Shown here: in pieces, positions 19,750 to 28,930 of the stretch
Numbering within the stretch: position 1 is the stretch's first letter
Layout: the number at the start of each line of letters is the position of its first letter
NCBI GenBank assembly: GCA_029243545.1
Contig: JAQWRV010000002.1
Span: 62,001 to 126,000, forward strand
Direction of reading: 5' to 3'
Length of the DNA: 64,000 bases
From: Rhodospirillaceae bacterium
GTDB taxonomy: Bacteria > Pseudomonadota > Alphaproteobacteria > Rhodospirillales > Rhodospirillaceae
Notes under the pieces: generated by a model
What the model saw: only the letters and a program-made list of their open reading frames with translations
Told to the model about the DNA's origin: nothing
Database searches by the model: none
Position numbers and translations under genes: made by a program

Positions 19750-20842
19750 TTCAAAGTCCTCTCAGGCCAATGGCCACCGTTCCAAAGGTTTAAACTACAA
19801 AGACGCCGGGGTCGATATTGATGCCGGTAATGCTTTTGTTGATGCGATCAAGCCGCTGGCAAAATCGACAGCACGGCCAGGTGCGGACTCTGCTCTGGGT
19901 GGTTTCGGAGGTCTTTTCGACCTTAAAGCGTGCGGTTATAACGACCCTCTTCTGGTCGCATGCAACGACGGCGTAGGCACCAAGGTTTTGATTGCCATTG
20001 AGGAGGGCCAGCATGACACAATTGGCATTGATCTCGTGGCGATGTGCGTCAATGACTTGGTTGTCCAAGGCGCGGAACCCCTTTTTTTCCTAGACTATTT
20101 TGCCACTGGGAAGCTACTGGTTGACGGAGCGACAGCTGTCGTTTCTGGTATCGCACAGGGCTGCCGCGAAGCCGGATGTGCCCTCATTGGTGGCGAGACC
20201 GCAGAAATGCCAGGGCTCTATGGCAAAAATGATTACGATCTCGCCGGATTTTCAGTAGGTGCAGTAGAAAGAGATGGCGTTCTGCCCAGAAATATAACGG
20301 CGGGTGATATCGTAATCGGTTTGCCCTCATCAGGATTTCACTCAAACGGTTATTCCTTGGTGCGCAAGGTCGTTCAGATGAACGGTTTGAAATACAATGA
20401 TCCCGCTCCTTTTGATCCTGAGATTACCTTGGCCAACGCCTTGCTTACTCCAACCCGCATTTACGTCAAATCGTGTCTGTCGTTGGTAAAAGCGGGACTG
20501 GCCCACGGTTTTGCCCATATCACGGGTGGCGGTTTTCTCGAGAATATTCCCAGAGTGTTACCGGGTGGTCTGTCGGTTTCCTTGGATGCAAACGCCATAC
20601 CCCTTCCTCCCATGATGTCGTGGATAGCAAAAGCGGGGGGGTTATCAGCGGTGGAGATGGCCCGCACCTTTAACTGCGGTATAGGCATGATTATCCTCGT
20701 AAATCCCGGTGATGCGGACGCAGCAACTGACCTGCTCAGAGAGCACGGAGAATCCCCCTGCCAAATAGGACAAGTTTTTGAAAGCAGTGGCGAGTCTTCT
20801 GTCGCGATCAACGATCTCGATGAAGTTTGGGCGTTACCTTAA
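19748..20842 (+). CDS. purM: Phosphoribosylformylglycinamidine cyclo-ligase (AIR synthetase)
   Basis: PurM closes the imidazole ring in step five of purine synthesis, using ATP. Motifs are clear: [13 protein letters not shown] at the N terminus, [46 protein letters not shown], and [17 protein letters not shown]. The start is a problem: between 19607 and the conserved region at about 19787 there is no in-frame ATG, GTG or TTG. The listed start is an ATT at 19748 with GAGG 5 nt upstream, which gives a family-like 364 residues. The alternatives, GTG 19589 or ATG 19601, would add about 50 unconserved residues lying antisense to the DUF2066 gene. The end is certain. Confidence 0.9.
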   Translation: MSKSSQANGHRSKGLNYKDAGVDIDAGNAFVDAIKPLAKSTARPGADSALGGFGGLFDLKACGYNDPLLVACNDGVGTKVLIAIEEGQHDTIGIDLVAMCVNDLVVQGAEPLFFLDYFATGKLLVDGATAVVSGIAQGCREAGCALIGGETAEMPGLYGKNDYDLAGFSVGAVERDGVLPRNITAGDIVIGLPSSGFHSNGYSLVRKVVQMNGLKYNDPAPFDPEITLANALLTPTRIYVKSCLSLVKAGLAHGFAHITGGGFLENIPRVLPGGLSVSLDANAIPLPPMMSWIAKAGGLSAVEMARTFNCGIGMIILVNPGDADAATDLLREHGESPCQIGQVFESSGESSVAINDLDEVWALP

Positions 20843-21457
20843 AGAGTCCAGGTCAATATCACCTGAGATGATGCGCGTTAAAGTTTCTGAAAAGAAACTG
20901 TGTTCCGACTTAAGAACACGAGCGGCCAATGTTTCCGTAGTATCATCTGATTCAACTGGAACGGTCGTTTGATCCACGATCGGCCCTGTATCGTAACTGC
21001 CGTCAACCAAATGTACCGTTACACCAGATTCTGTCTCTCGGGCTGCGATCACGGCGTCATGGACGTGGTGGCCATACATCCCCTGTCCACCGTACTTGGG
21101 CAGCAAAGCCGGGTGAATATTGAGGATTCGGTTGGCATATGCAGCAAGTACAAGTGGTCCAATTTTCCGCATGTAGCCCGCGAGAATAATGAGATCAACA
21201 TCGGCGTTTTGAAGTGCTTTAAGGTGCGCCTCGTCAAGCGCCTCTTCAGAACCCGCGCCTGTCGGGCATAGGTTTATGTGAGACAGGGAGACCTCTTCAG
21301 CCCACGCAAGCGCCGCACTCGACTTATTATTACTGATAAGTAGCGCAGGCTCCGCACGCACACGTCGGTCTTGGCACGCATCAAAGATCGCGCGCATATT
21401 GCTGCCGCGATGAGAGACAAAGAAGCCGAGGCGTGGCCGTTCAGGCAGGTGAGCCAT
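20834..21457 (-). CDS. purN: Phosphoribosylglycinamide formyltransferase
   Basis: PurN formylates GAR in step three of purine synthesis using 10-formyl-tetrahydrofolate. The phosphate-binding N-terminal segment is [11 protein letters not shown], and the catalytic triad region is [15 protein letters not shown] (Asn and His) with the Asp of [11 protein letters not shown]. The 207-residue length is normal. Unlike the common purMN operon, purN here runs opposite to purM and their 3' ends overlap by 9 bp. Confidence 0.97.
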   Translation of the reverse strand: MAHLPERPRLGFFVSHRGSNMRAIFDACQDRRVRAEPALLISNNKSSAALAWAEEVSLSHINLCPTGAGSEEALDEAHLKALQNADVDLIILAGYMRKIGPLVLAAYANRILNIHPALLPKYGGQGMYGHHVHDAVIAARETESGVTVHLVDGSYDTGPIVDQTTVPVESDDTTETLAARVLKSEHSFFSETLTRIISGDIDLDSLR

Positions 21458-21482
21458 TAAGTGCTCCGCGCATCTAATTTAT

Positions 21483-21905
21483 TCAGCCGACTATTTCGTC
21501 ATCTGAAAAGAAGCAGGCAATCTCAATTGCTGCGTTCTCAAGAGAGTCCGAGCCGTGCGCTGAATTGGCTTCGATGCTTTCGGCAAAGCTCTTGCGAATT
21601 GTTCCTTCGTTGGCATCTGCCGGATTGGTTGCTCCCATAATTTCACGGTTCCGGGCAACGGCATTATCTCCTTCAAGGACTTGAACAACCACGGGGCCAG
21701 AGGTCATGAAAGCGCAGAGATCGTTAAAGAATGGACGCTCTTTGTGCACGGCATAGAAGCGTTCGGCCCGTTCACGGTCGAGCTTGATTCGTTTCTGTGC
21801 AACAAACCGAAGCCCCCCTTCTTCAAGCATTGCGTTGATTTTTCCTGTTAAATTACGGCGTGTGGCATCTGGTTTAATGATGGAAAGTGTGCGTTCGGTT
21901 GCCAT
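21483..21905 (-). CDS. ndk: Nucleoside diphosphate kinase
   Basis: Ndk balances nucleoside triphosphate pools through a phosphohistidine intermediate. The N terminus [13 protein letters not shown] and the active-site His117 in [10 protein letters not shown] are diagnostic; the length is 140 residues. I chose ATG 21905 rather than an in-frame start five codons upstream because the family begins at MA-x-ERTLS. It is followed by purN 25 bp downstream on the same strand, so the two may be co-transcribed. Confidence 0.98.
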   Translation of the reverse strand: MATERTLSIIKPDATRRNLTGKINAMLEEGGLRFVAQKRIKLDRERAERFYAVHKERPFFNDLCAFMTSGPVVVQVLEGDNAVARNREIMGATNPADANEGTIRKSFAESIEANSAHGSDSLENAAIEIACFFSDDEIVG

Positions 21906-22010
21906 TTGGATTGAGTCCATTCAAAAGATTGAAAGTAAGGCCAAACCACTGATTTGGCGCAGTGTTGCGCGGTTTATAGACAACAGAGATGCGTGACGCA
22001 ACACACCGGG

Positions 22011-22466
22011 TTAGAAGGTCTGCGCTTTCTCTTCCCAGCCACCGCGATCGGTTTGCTGCCAATAGTGAAGCTCGTGCCCCAGCGCCCTCGCAGCAGACCA
22101 ACGTTCCCGGGCTGACCCGAGAGCATCCGGATTGCTGCCATCGAAAAGATCGAGACAGCGTTGATAGGACTCTAAGCCGCTGGCAGACATGCCGTCGGTC
22201 AACACCAGAATCGTCGACTCGTTGGGGTTTTCTATTTGATCCGTCAGCCAGATAGGTTGATCAGCGGCTTGGCCGTCTTTGGCCGTTCCGTGCGCCAGCC
22301 AGGAATTGGGATCATGTGCCCATAGTACTCCGCTGAGGCTTTCGACTCGGTCTTGTGACCCTGCGACGACAACCGCCTTATGACCAGCCTGCCGCACCTT
22401 ATCGAGTAATTGTGGCAGAGCCCACTCCAGTGGCCACTTCTGCAGATGATAGAAGTCGACGCGCAT
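22011..22466 (-). CDS. holC: DNA polymerase III chi subunit
   Basis: HolC is the chi subunit of the clamp-loader complex and links it to single-strand-binding protein. The N terminus MRVDFYHLQKWPLEWALPQLL and the AHGTAKDGQAADQPIWLTD region fit the family, as does the length of 151 residues. It lies 29 bp downstream of degP on the same strand. The partner holD is usually absent in alphaproteobacteria. Confidence 0.9.
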   Translation of the reverse strand: MRVDFYHLQKWPLEWALPQLLDKVRQAGHKAVVVAGSQDRVESLSGVLWAHDPNSWLAHGTAKDGQAADQPIWLTDQIENPNESTILVLTDGMSASGLESYQRCLDLFDGSNPDALGSARERWSAARALGHELHYWQQTDRGGWEEKAQTF

Positions 22467-22495
22467 GGTGCCAGTTAGACGATTAAATCTGAGTA

Positions 22496-24034
22496 TCAGC
22501 TATCGCCGATTCGCACCGGTACGAGACGGAAGTTTTCACCGTTTTGAACGCGCAAGAGCACTACTTTGCGGTCCTTACTAAGCGCTTCGGCAATCACTTC
22601 TTCAGCCTCTTCGGCTGTTTCAACAGGCTGCTGCTGCACTTCCGCAATGATATCGCCGCGACGTAGTCCCTTTTGAGCTGCATCGCTTTCGTCATCAACT
22701 TCAACAATCACTAAACCAGTTATATCTTCAGGCAATTCGTATTCGTCGCGCACAGACCGAGACAACTCAGCAACCGTCACTCCAAGCTCATCGATTTCCT
22801 TACGCTCGGGACGGACAAAACCTCGGGGACCATCACCACGGGACGCAACGACCATATTTTCTTCTTCAAGTTCACCAATAACGACCGTGAGCGCTTTTTC
22901 TTTTCCGTCTCGAAGCACGGTCATTTTAATTTTAGTATCGAGTTCAACGGCAGAAACCATGAGCGGGAACTTTTCACCATCAACTGGCTTACCGTCAAAT
23001 GTCAAAATGACGTCATTGGATTGAACGCCAGCCTTTTCGGCGGGGCTATCCTCAACGACTTCAGCCACCAGTGCACCTTGAGCTTCTTCAAGACCAAAAC
23101 TTTCCGCAATCTCAGCGGACACTGCTTGGAAACGGACACCCAGCCAGCCACGACGGGCTCGGCCAAACTCCTGTAAATCGCCAATCACATTACGCGCGAG
23201 ATTGGACGGAGAGGCAAACCCAATGCCCACGCTTGCTCCGGTGGGAGAAAAAATAGCTGTATTAATTCCGATGACTTCGCCATCCATATTGATCAGCGGG
23301 CCGCCGGAGTTACCACGATTGATAGCGGCATCCGTTTGAAGGTAATCATCATAGGCGCTGCCGTTGCTCAAACGGCGAGAGCGTGCAGACACGATTCCCG
23401 CCGTGACCGTCACGCCGATTCCAAAAGGATTGCCTATGGCAATAGACCAGTCACCAACACGCATTTTATCAGAATCCCCCCACTTCAATATGGGCAAGGG
23501 CTTATCAGCTTCAACTTTGATCAGCGCCAAGTCCCCTTGTGGATCGCGGCCAATGACCTTGGCCTCCAGAATTGTATCGTCAGCTAGAAGTACCTGAATT
23601 TCGTCCGCATCTTCGATGACGTGGTTATTTGTGACGATCAGCCCATCGGACTTAATAATAAAACCCGACCCTAGTGAACGGGCGCGACGGCGGGGCGCAT
23701 CACTGTCTTCTCCTTCACCTTGGGGCAACTGATCACCGAACTGCTCAAGAAAATCCTTAAACATTTCATCCCACGGGCCGCCGCGCGGTAACTGAGGAAT
23801 ATTGCGAGAACCACGCCGGGACTCGACAATTTGAACGGTGGAGATGTTAACCACGGCCGGCATAACATTCTCGACCACGTCGGCGAATGACTCGGGTGTA
23901 CCGCGAGCCAGGGCAGGCTGGGCACTAAGCGTCAGCGCAACGGCAGCAGCCACCACAAATGTCGCTAACCAAGCCAATGAGTTCTTTCGGTATTGAAAGG
24001 CCTTAACTTGAGAACAGGTATTGATGCGGTCCAT
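22496..24034 (-). CDS. degP: Do/DegP-type periplasmic serine endoprotease
   Basis: This HtrA-family protease and chaperone degrades misfolded envelope proteins. A long basic N terminus is followed by a signal sequence (hydrophobic about residues 20-42, ending ALA). The trypsin-like domain has the full triad: His138 in TNNHVIED, Asp168 in GDLALIK, and Ser243 in RGNSGGPL. Two PDZ domains follow (about 280-370 and 410-505). The SD AAGGAAG lies 6 nt before ATG 24034. It is downstream of hflK-hflC, the usual alphaproteobacterial order, so the three may be co-regulated. Confidence 0.95.
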   Translation of the reverse strand: MDRINTCSQVKAFQYRKNSLAWLATFVVAAAVALTLSAQPALARGTPESFADVVENVMPAVVNISTVQIVESRRGSRNIPQLPRGGPWDEMFKDFLEQFGDQLPQGEGEDSDAPRRRARSLGSGFIIKSDGLIVTNNHVIEDADEIQVLLADDTILEAKVIGRDPQGDLALIKVEADKPLPILKWGDSDKMRVGDWSIAIGNPFGIGVTVTAGIVSARSRRLSNGSAYDDYLQTDAAINRGNSGGPLINMDGEVIGINTAIFSPTGASVGIGFASPSNLARNVIGDLQEFGRARRGWLGVRFQAVSAEIAESFGLEEAQGALVAEVVEDSPAEKAGVQSNDVILTFDGKPVDGEKFPLMVSAVELDTKIKMTVLRDGKEKALTVVIGELEEENMVVASRGDGPRGFVRPERKEIDELGVTVAELSRSVRDEYELPEDITGLVIVEVDDESDAAQKGLRRGDIIAEVQQQPVETAEEAEEVIAEALSKDRKVVLLRVQNGENFRLVPVRIGDS

Positions 24035-24177
24035 TAGGGCTTCCTTTTATTTAACGCGTCGTCCTCGACGGGTATGCCACCATTGTCCTTGGAAATAGGA
24101 GCCAACAACACCCTAATCAACGGCAGATGACCGCTATCTATCAGCTTCTTAATGTAGGCAAGAAACAAGGCAAACAT
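24034..24177 (-). CDS. Possible small ORF between hflC and degP
   Basis: The 194 bp gap between hflC and degP holds a 47-codon frame beginning MFALFLAYIKKLIDSGHLPL. Its TAA overlaps the degP ATG (TAATG), an arrangement often seen in coupled genes. There is no recognisable ribosome binding site and no family that I recognise. Many alphaproteobacteria have a small DUF2065 membrane protein at this place, but this sequence does not look like it: it lacks two clear membrane segments. It could be a chance frame. Confidence 0.22.
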   Translation of the reverse strand: MFALFLAYIKKLIDSGHLPLIRVLLAPISKDNGGIPVEDDALNKRKP

Positions 24178-24228
24178 GGCGTCACGATGGCGTGTTTCGC
24201 GCCGCGTTCAAAGCCTGGACGCAGATAC

Positions 24229-25101
24229 TTACTGACGGGACCCTGGCAGATCACCAAAAAACCGAAAGAATTCCGAATCAGGACTAAGAACCATTGTAGT
24301 GCCTTCTCCGAGAGATGCCCGATAAGCCTCCATGGACCTTAAGAACCCATAGAATTCGGCGTCTTGGCCATGCGCCGCATTCAATATGGTCCGGCTTTCC
24401 GCCTCGCCTTGCCCTAAGGAGATCTGAGCTTGCCGTTCAGCTTCAGCGATAATGATGGTGCGTTCCCTGTCGGCTTCAGCTTCGATACGTGACTTCGCCT
24501 CCTGCCCTTGAGCCCGCAATAAAGCAGCCTGAGCAAGACGCTCAGACCGCATGCGGTTATACACGGACTGGCTGGTTTGCTCCGGGAGGTCGGTGCGGCC
24601 GATACGCACATCAATAATATCAATGCCGAAATCGGGAGCCCTCAGACTCACACCCGTTGAAATTTGCTGCATAACTTCGACACGCTTAACGGTCAGTAAA
24701 TCTGCCAACTGCGCTTGACCCAAAGCATCCCGCACACTGCCATTTAATATGGTACCGAACCTGTCACGGAAGCCGATTTCTGTGCGGACCGTTTGATAAA
24801 ACTTAAGCGGATCGACAATACGATACCTAGCGAAAGCGTCGACGATGATCCGTAGCTGGTTTACCAACGGCATTTCTTGAGCCGGCGGATCGATGTCCAG
24901 GACGCGATTGTCGTAGAAGACCACGTTTTGAATGAATGGCAATTTCAAATGCAGGCCTGGGTCCTCGATGACCCGCTTTGGTTCACCGAGTTGTAAAACA
25001 ATCGCGTTCTGAGTCTGGTGAACCGTAAAGAGCGTCCCCGTAAGAGTGAACGGTACAACAAGAAAAATAACGCCGAGCGCAAGTAATTTTCCTGAACTCA
25101 T
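24229..25101 (-). CDS. hflC: FtsH-modulating membrane protein HflC
   Basis: HflC pairs with HflK in a large inner-membrane SPFH complex that encloses and modulates the FtsH protease. One N-terminal membrane segment (about residues 6-27) is followed by an SPFH/band 7 domain (QTQNAIVLQLGEPKRVIEDPGLHLKLPF) and a long Ala/Glu/Arg-rich coiled coil. The length of 290 residues is typical. Its ATG overlaps the hflK stop (ATGA). Confidence 0.96.
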   Translation of the reverse strand: MSSGKLLALGVIFLVVPFTLTGTLFTVHQTQNAIVLQLGEPKRVIEDPGLHLKLPFIQNVVFYDNRVLDIDPPAQEMPLVNQLRIIVDAFARYRIVDPLKFYQTVRTEIGFRDRFGTILNGSVRDALGQAQLADLLTVKRVEVMQQISTGVSLRAPDFGIDIIDVRIGRTDLPEQTSQSVYNRMRSERLAQAALLRAQGQEAKSRIEAEADRERTIIIAEAERQAQISLGQGEAESRTILNAAHGQDAEFYGFLRSMEAYRASLGEGTTMVLSPDSEFFRFFGDLPGSRQ

Positions 25102-26219
25102 TGGTTGTCTCCTCGACCTTGGCCACGTTGCAATTCATTGAGTGGCAAATAAGGCACAACGCCTTGGCCACTGCCGTTTTCATCAAGAATAAATTTGTCT
25201 GATTTGGCGAAAACTTCTTCCATTGCCTCTAAATAGAGACGGCGGGAGGTAACATCTTTATTCGCCTTGTAGGTTTCGTAAAAGGCGTTGAACCTCTGGG
25301 CCGCACCATCAGATTCACGAATTTGCTTTTCTTTTTCGGCCAATGCGTTTTCCGTCATACGGGCTGCATCACCAGATGCACGCGGCACGATGTCATTGCG
25401 ATAAGCCAACGCTTCGTTGCGAAGGCGCTCCTGGTCCTGATTGGCCCGCTGCACATCGTTAAACGCGTCAATCACTTCTGGTGGTGGGTTTGCGCCTTGT
25501 ATTCGGATTTCCAATACGCTGATGCCCGCCTTGTAGGTATCCAATATCTCCTGAAGTACGGCCTGGGCAGATTGGCCAATCACTTCACGGCCATCTGTGG
25601 TGACATAGTCGAGTGTGTTTTGACCGACTACTTCACGCATCGCGCTTTCAGCAGCCAGTTTGACTGTCTGCTCCGGTGCGCGAATGTTAAAAAGGAAGTC
25701 GCCAGCGTCACGAATGCGCCATTGAACGACGAAGTCCACGTCGACGATATTTTCATCCCCCGTCAGCATGAGACTTTCCGCAGGCACATCACGGACGTTT
25801 GTTGAGTTCGGTACACCCCGGAACCCAACAGTGATCTGATTGGTCAAGGTCACCTTCGGTGTTTGCACTTCACCGATGGGTCCTGGGAGCCAATAATTCA
25901 AACCCGGCTCAGTGGTTTTGGCATAGCGCCCGAACAACAATTCAACTCCTTGCTCATCGGGCTGAACACGATAGAAACCACTGATACCCCAGAAAAACAA
26001 AATAATTGCTATGAGCAGAGCGATACCGCGGTTAGTTCCCATCCCGCCAGGAATAAAACGCTTTATTCTGTCCTGACTGCGCCGCAGCAGTTCCTCAAGA
26101 TCTGGCGGCGGTTGACCGCCTCCACCACCGCTAGATCGGCCACCCCAAGGATTGCCGCCATTACCGCCACCGGAGCCACCGCCGCCCCAGGGTCCGCTAC
26201 CTTGTTGTTTCCAGAACAC
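25098..26219 (-). CDS. hflK: FtsH-modulating membrane protein HflK
   Basis: HflK is the partner of HflC. The N-terminal 45 residues are cytoplasmic and Gly-rich with repeated GGGG blocks, followed by one membrane segment (GIALLIAIILFFWGISGFY) and an SPFH domain (PDEQGVELLFGRY to about residue 290) with a coiled coil. I chose GTG 26219, which gives MFWKQQGSGPWGGGG; AAGGAAGGG lies about 9 nt upstream. A longer frame upstream has no family support. It is divergent from mrp. Confidence 0.95.
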   Translation of the reverse strand: MFWKQQGSGPWGGGGSGGGNGGNPWGGRSSGGGGGQPPPDLEELLRRSQDRIKRFIPGGMGTNRGIALLIAIILFFWGISGFYRVQPDEQGVELLFGRYAKTTEPGLNYWLPGPIGEVQTPKVTLTNQITVGFRGVPNSTNVRDVPAESLMLTGDENIVDVDFVVQWRIRDAGDFLFNIRAPEQTVKLAAESAMREVVGQNTLDYVTTDGREVIGQSAQAVLQEILDTYKAGISVLEIRIQGANPPPEVIDAFNDVQRANQDQERLRNEALAYRNDIVPRASGDAARMTENALAEKEKQIRESDGAAQRFNAFYETYKANKDVTSRRLYLEAMEEVFAKSDKFILDENGSGQGVVPYLPLNELQRGQGRGDNQ

Positions 26220-26385
26220 TAGAGTATCCCTTCCTTCTAAGCGGCCGCCACCAAGGGGACGGCCAAAAACCTTGTGTACTGGCTTATATGCCATGGACCG
26301 GGGTGGCGCAACGAGACCCCTAGACCAGTATATGAGCCAGGACGGTACTTTCCTGATTTTGGGGACAATTAAGGAGGTTTCAAGA

Positions 26386-27498
26386 GTGGCCGAAGTCACC
26401 AAGGAAAAAATTCTAAAAATACTTAAAGGCATTGACTCTGGTACGGCCGGTATGGATGTGGTCGCACGCAATTGGGTCAACGATATCGTCATTAAAAACG
26501 GACACGTCGCCTTTACGTTGGAAGTCCCAACCGAAATGGGGCCAAAACTTGAACCTGTGCGGGCGATGGCGGAAAAGGCTGTTTACAACCTTCCGGGTGT
26601 AATTTCAGTTACAGTCGTTCTTACGGCCGAGAGGAAAGCAGCAGCTGCGAGCCAACCACAAGCCCCAGCGCAAAGCGGTAGCGGCCGGGACCGACTTGAT
26701 CTGCCCGGTATCAAACACATCGTGGCTGTGGCGTCAGGCAAAGGCGGCGTTGGAAAATCGACGACGGCTGCCAATTTAGCGGTCGCGCTAGCCTCTCAGG
26801 AAAAACGAGTCGCCTTGTTCGATGCCGATATATTCGGCCCTTCAATGCCGCGCATGCTTGGTTTATCAGGCCAAAAACCGCATTCGGACGGCACCAAGGT
26901 TTATCCGTTGGAAAATCACGGTGTGAAGGTGATGTCGATCGGCTTCATGGTCGCCGAGGACAACCCTGTAATCTGGCGCGGCCCCATGGTCATGGGCGCC
27001 CTTGAACAGATGCTCAAAGACGTCGCTTGGGGTGACCTAGACGTGATGGTGGTGGATATGCCGCCGGGCACTGGGGACACGCAACTCACTATGTCACAAC
27101 GCGTGCCTTTATCTGGCGCTGTCATCGTTTCAACGCCACAGGACATTGCTCTCTTAGATGCCCGCAAGGGGCTCAATATGTTTAGAAAGGTCGAAGTGCC
27201 GATCCTTGGCATGATCGAAAACATGAGCCACTACATATGCCCGTCCTGTGGCCATAGAGATAATATCTTTGGCTCAGGTGGTGCAAAAAAAATGGCTCAG
27301 GAACTTGATGCTGATTTCCTCGGCGATATTCCCCTTGATCTTAAGATTCGGGAAACATCGGACAGTGGCAATCCCATCGTCATTGCTGATCCTGAGAGTC
27401 CTCATGCAAAGGCCTATCTGTCCATCGCGGAAAGGGTTTTTGAAAAATTAGAGGACGGGGCCACCAAGGCGGCACCTAACATTTCAATGGGAACGTAG
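26386..27498 (+). CDS. mrp: Mrp/ApbC-type iron-sulfur cluster carrier ATPase
   Basis: This P-loop NTPase delivers Fe-S clusters to apo-proteins. An N-terminal MIP18/DUF59 domain (about residues 1-85) precedes a variable Ala/Gln/Pro linker and the ParA/MinD-like ATPase with the deviant Walker A SGKGGVGKSTT at about residue 118. The carrier CxxC is YICPSCGH (about Cys285/Cys288). I chose GTG 26386 because a strong SD, AAGGAGG, lies at 26371-26377. An upstream frame overlaps hflK antisense and is not supported. The downstream neighbour folA is convergent. Confidence 0.95.
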   Translation: MAEVTKEKILKILKGIDSGTAGMDVVARNWVNDIVIKNGHVAFTLEVPTEMGPKLEPVRAMAEKAVYNLPGVISVTVVLTAERKAAAASQPQAPAQSGSGRDRLDLPGIKHIVAVASGKGGVGKSTTAANLAVALASQEKRVALFDADIFGPSMPRMLGLSGQKPHSDGTKVYPLENHGVKVMSIGFMVAEDNPVIWRGPMVMGALEQMLKDVAWGDLDVMVVDMPPGTGDTQLTMSQRVPLSGAVIVSTPQDIALLDARKGLNMFRKVEVPILGMIENMSHYICPSCGHRDNIFGSGGAKKMAQELDADFLGDIPLDLKIRETSDSGNPIVIADPESPHAKAYLSIAERVFEKLEDGATKAAPNISMGT

Positions 27499-27514
27499 AG
27501 AATCGTAGTCAGTC

Positions 27515-28033
27515 TCAGCGGCGATTGAGCACAACAAAGCTATAAGAAGGGCCGCCTTCGTCATCCGGCGCAAACCGTTCCCGCGACATTTCTTTCCACT
27601 GAGTTTTATCAGGGGCTGTGAACCAGGCATCCCCCTCATAACGCTGGTGTACTTCCGTGAGGTAAATGCGGTCTGCGTCCTTGAGAAGGCGGGCATAAAT
27701 TTCTGCGCCGCCGATCACCATGATTTCATTGACGCCATCGGTAGCCGCTTGCGTTCGTCCAGTCTCAATAGCCTCTTTGAGGTCATGGCAAACGATTGTC
27801 CCACTCACATTCCACTGCGGATCACGGGTAACAACAATGTTAGTGCGACCCTTAAGCGGCTTACCAATGCTATCAAACGTCTTACGACCCATAATGACGG
27901 GCTTGCCGGTAGTCAGGCACTTAAAATTCTTTAGGTCGGACGAAATGTGCCATGGCAACGCGTTATCCGCGCCGATGGTGCCATTATCGGCCCGCGCCAT
28001 GATGAGACAGAGATACACTTTTTGGCTCGCCAT
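27515..28033 (-). CDS. folA: Dihydrofolate reductase
   Basis: FolA reduces dihydrofolate to tetrahydrofolate with NADPH, recycling the product of ThyA. The signatures GTIGADNALPWHISSDLKNF, VIMGRKTFDSIGKPL and VIGGAEIYARLL are all present, and the length is 172 residues. It lies 8 bp after thyA on the same strand, so the two act and are expressed together. Its end is 16 bp from the convergent mrp. Confidence 0.98.
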   Translation of the reverse strand: MASQKVYLCLIMARADNGTIGADNALPWHISSDLKNFKCLTTGKPVIMGRKTFDSIGKPLKGRTNIVVTRDPQWNVSGTIVCHDLKEAIETGRTQAATDGVNEIMVIGGAEIYARLLKDADRIYLTEVHQRYEGDAWFTAPDKTQWKEMSRERFAPDDEGGPSYSFVVLNRR

Positions 28034-28041
28034 AACCGCCT

Positions 28042-28836
28042 CTAAACCGCAACGGGCGCCGCGATATGCGGGTCCGGATCGTAATGCTCTAAAGAAAAAT
28101 CAGCATAATCGAATGCAAACAGGTCCTTCACATCTGGGTTTATGACCAGGGAAGGCAGAGAATGTGGCGTTCGCTCCAACTGGGTGCGAGCCTGATCCAT
28201 ATGATTTGAATATAGATGCGCATCGCCAAAAGTGTGAACAAACTCTCCCGGCTTTAGTCCCGTGACTTGCGCCACCATCAAAGTAAGAAGCGCATACGAG
28301 GCTATGTTAAATGGTACACCCAAAAAGATATCTGCGCTGCGTTGATAGAGTTGGCACGAGAGCCGATCTTCAGCGACATAAAACTGAAACAAGCAATGGC
28401 ACGGTGGCAAGGCCATGGAGTCCACATCCGCAGGATTCCATGCTGTTACCATATGCCTTCGGGAATTTGGATTGTTCTGTAGGCCGACGAGCAGGCGTTC
28501 AATTTGATCGATGGTTCCGCCGCCGGCGGTTGGCCACGAACGCCATTGATAGCCGTACACTGGTCCTAGATCACCGTTCTCGTCGGCCCATTCATCCCAG
28601 ATCGAAACCTTGTTGTCGCGCAGGTATTGGACGTTGGTCTCGCCCTGGAGGAACCACAATAATTCGTAAATAATGGACCGGAGATGGAGTTTCTTGGTAG
28701 TCACGGCCGGGAAGCCCTCGGCGAGATCGAACCGCATTTGATGACCAAAAACAGACAGCGTGCCGGTACCGGTCCGGTCGCCTTTTTGCACGCCGTTTTC
28801 GAGGACGTGTGTCATCAGATCAAGATATTGACGCAT
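28042..28836 (-). CDS. thyA: Thymidylate synthase (ThyA)
   Basis: ThyA methylates dUMP to dTMP using methylene-tetrahydrofolate, which is turned into dihydrofolate. The catalytic Cys146 sits in [12 protein letters not shown], and [13 protein letters not shown] near the N terminus plus [20 protein letters not shown] confirm the family. The 264-residue length matches the classic short bacterial form. It is followed by folA and is divergent from the tmRNA gene. Confidence 0.98.
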   Translation of the reverse strand: MRQYLDLMTHVLENGVQKGDRTGTGTLSVFGHQMRFDLAEGFPAVTTKKLHLRSIIYELLWFLQGETNVQYLRDNKVSIWDEWADENGDLGPVYGYQWRSWPTAGGGTIDQIERLLVGLQNNPNSRRHMVTAWNPADVDSMALPPCHCLFQFYVAEDRLSCQLYQRSADIFLGVPFNIASYALLTLMVAQVTGLKPGEFVHTFGDAHLYSNHMDQARTQLERTPHSLPSLVINPDVKDLFAFDYADFSLEHYDPDPHIAAPVAV

Positions 28837-28886
28837 GCGGTATTTATAGACGGGCTACAGCACGGAACAAGGGTTCGAAGAGTGTT

Positions 28887-28925
28887 TTGACAGACATTTC
28901 AATTTGGGCCCAAAGACCTTATATT
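28887..28925 (+). promoter_or_regulatory. Candidate promoter elements for ssrA
   Basis: A perfect -35 hexamer TTGACA (28887-28892) and a good -10 TATATT (28920-28925) lie upstream of the tmRNA gene, but 27 bp apart, too far for one sigma-70 promoter. The -10 has only a weak partner, TTTCAA (28897-28902), at 17 bp. A start about 7 nt after 28925 would fit the expected 5' end of the acceptor piece. Confidence 0.35.
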
Positions 28926-28930
28926 AGAGA

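Noticed and set aside
25980-26220. Gly-rich GGGG repeats at the hflK N terminus as a DNA repeat or recent expansion
   Set aside because: Glycine-rich N termini are normal in HflK proteins. The repeats are short and imperfect at DNA level.
26152-26385. N-terminal extension of mrp (Pro-rich, about 78 codons)
   Set aside because: It is antisense to the Gly-rich N terminus of hflK, which explains the proline content. A strong SD and GTG at 26371-26388 give the normal Mrp start.
26220-26492. N-terminal extension of hflK (about 91 codons)
   Set aside because: It runs antisense through the start of mrp and has no membrane or SPFH features. GTG 26219 with a good SD gives the family N terminus.
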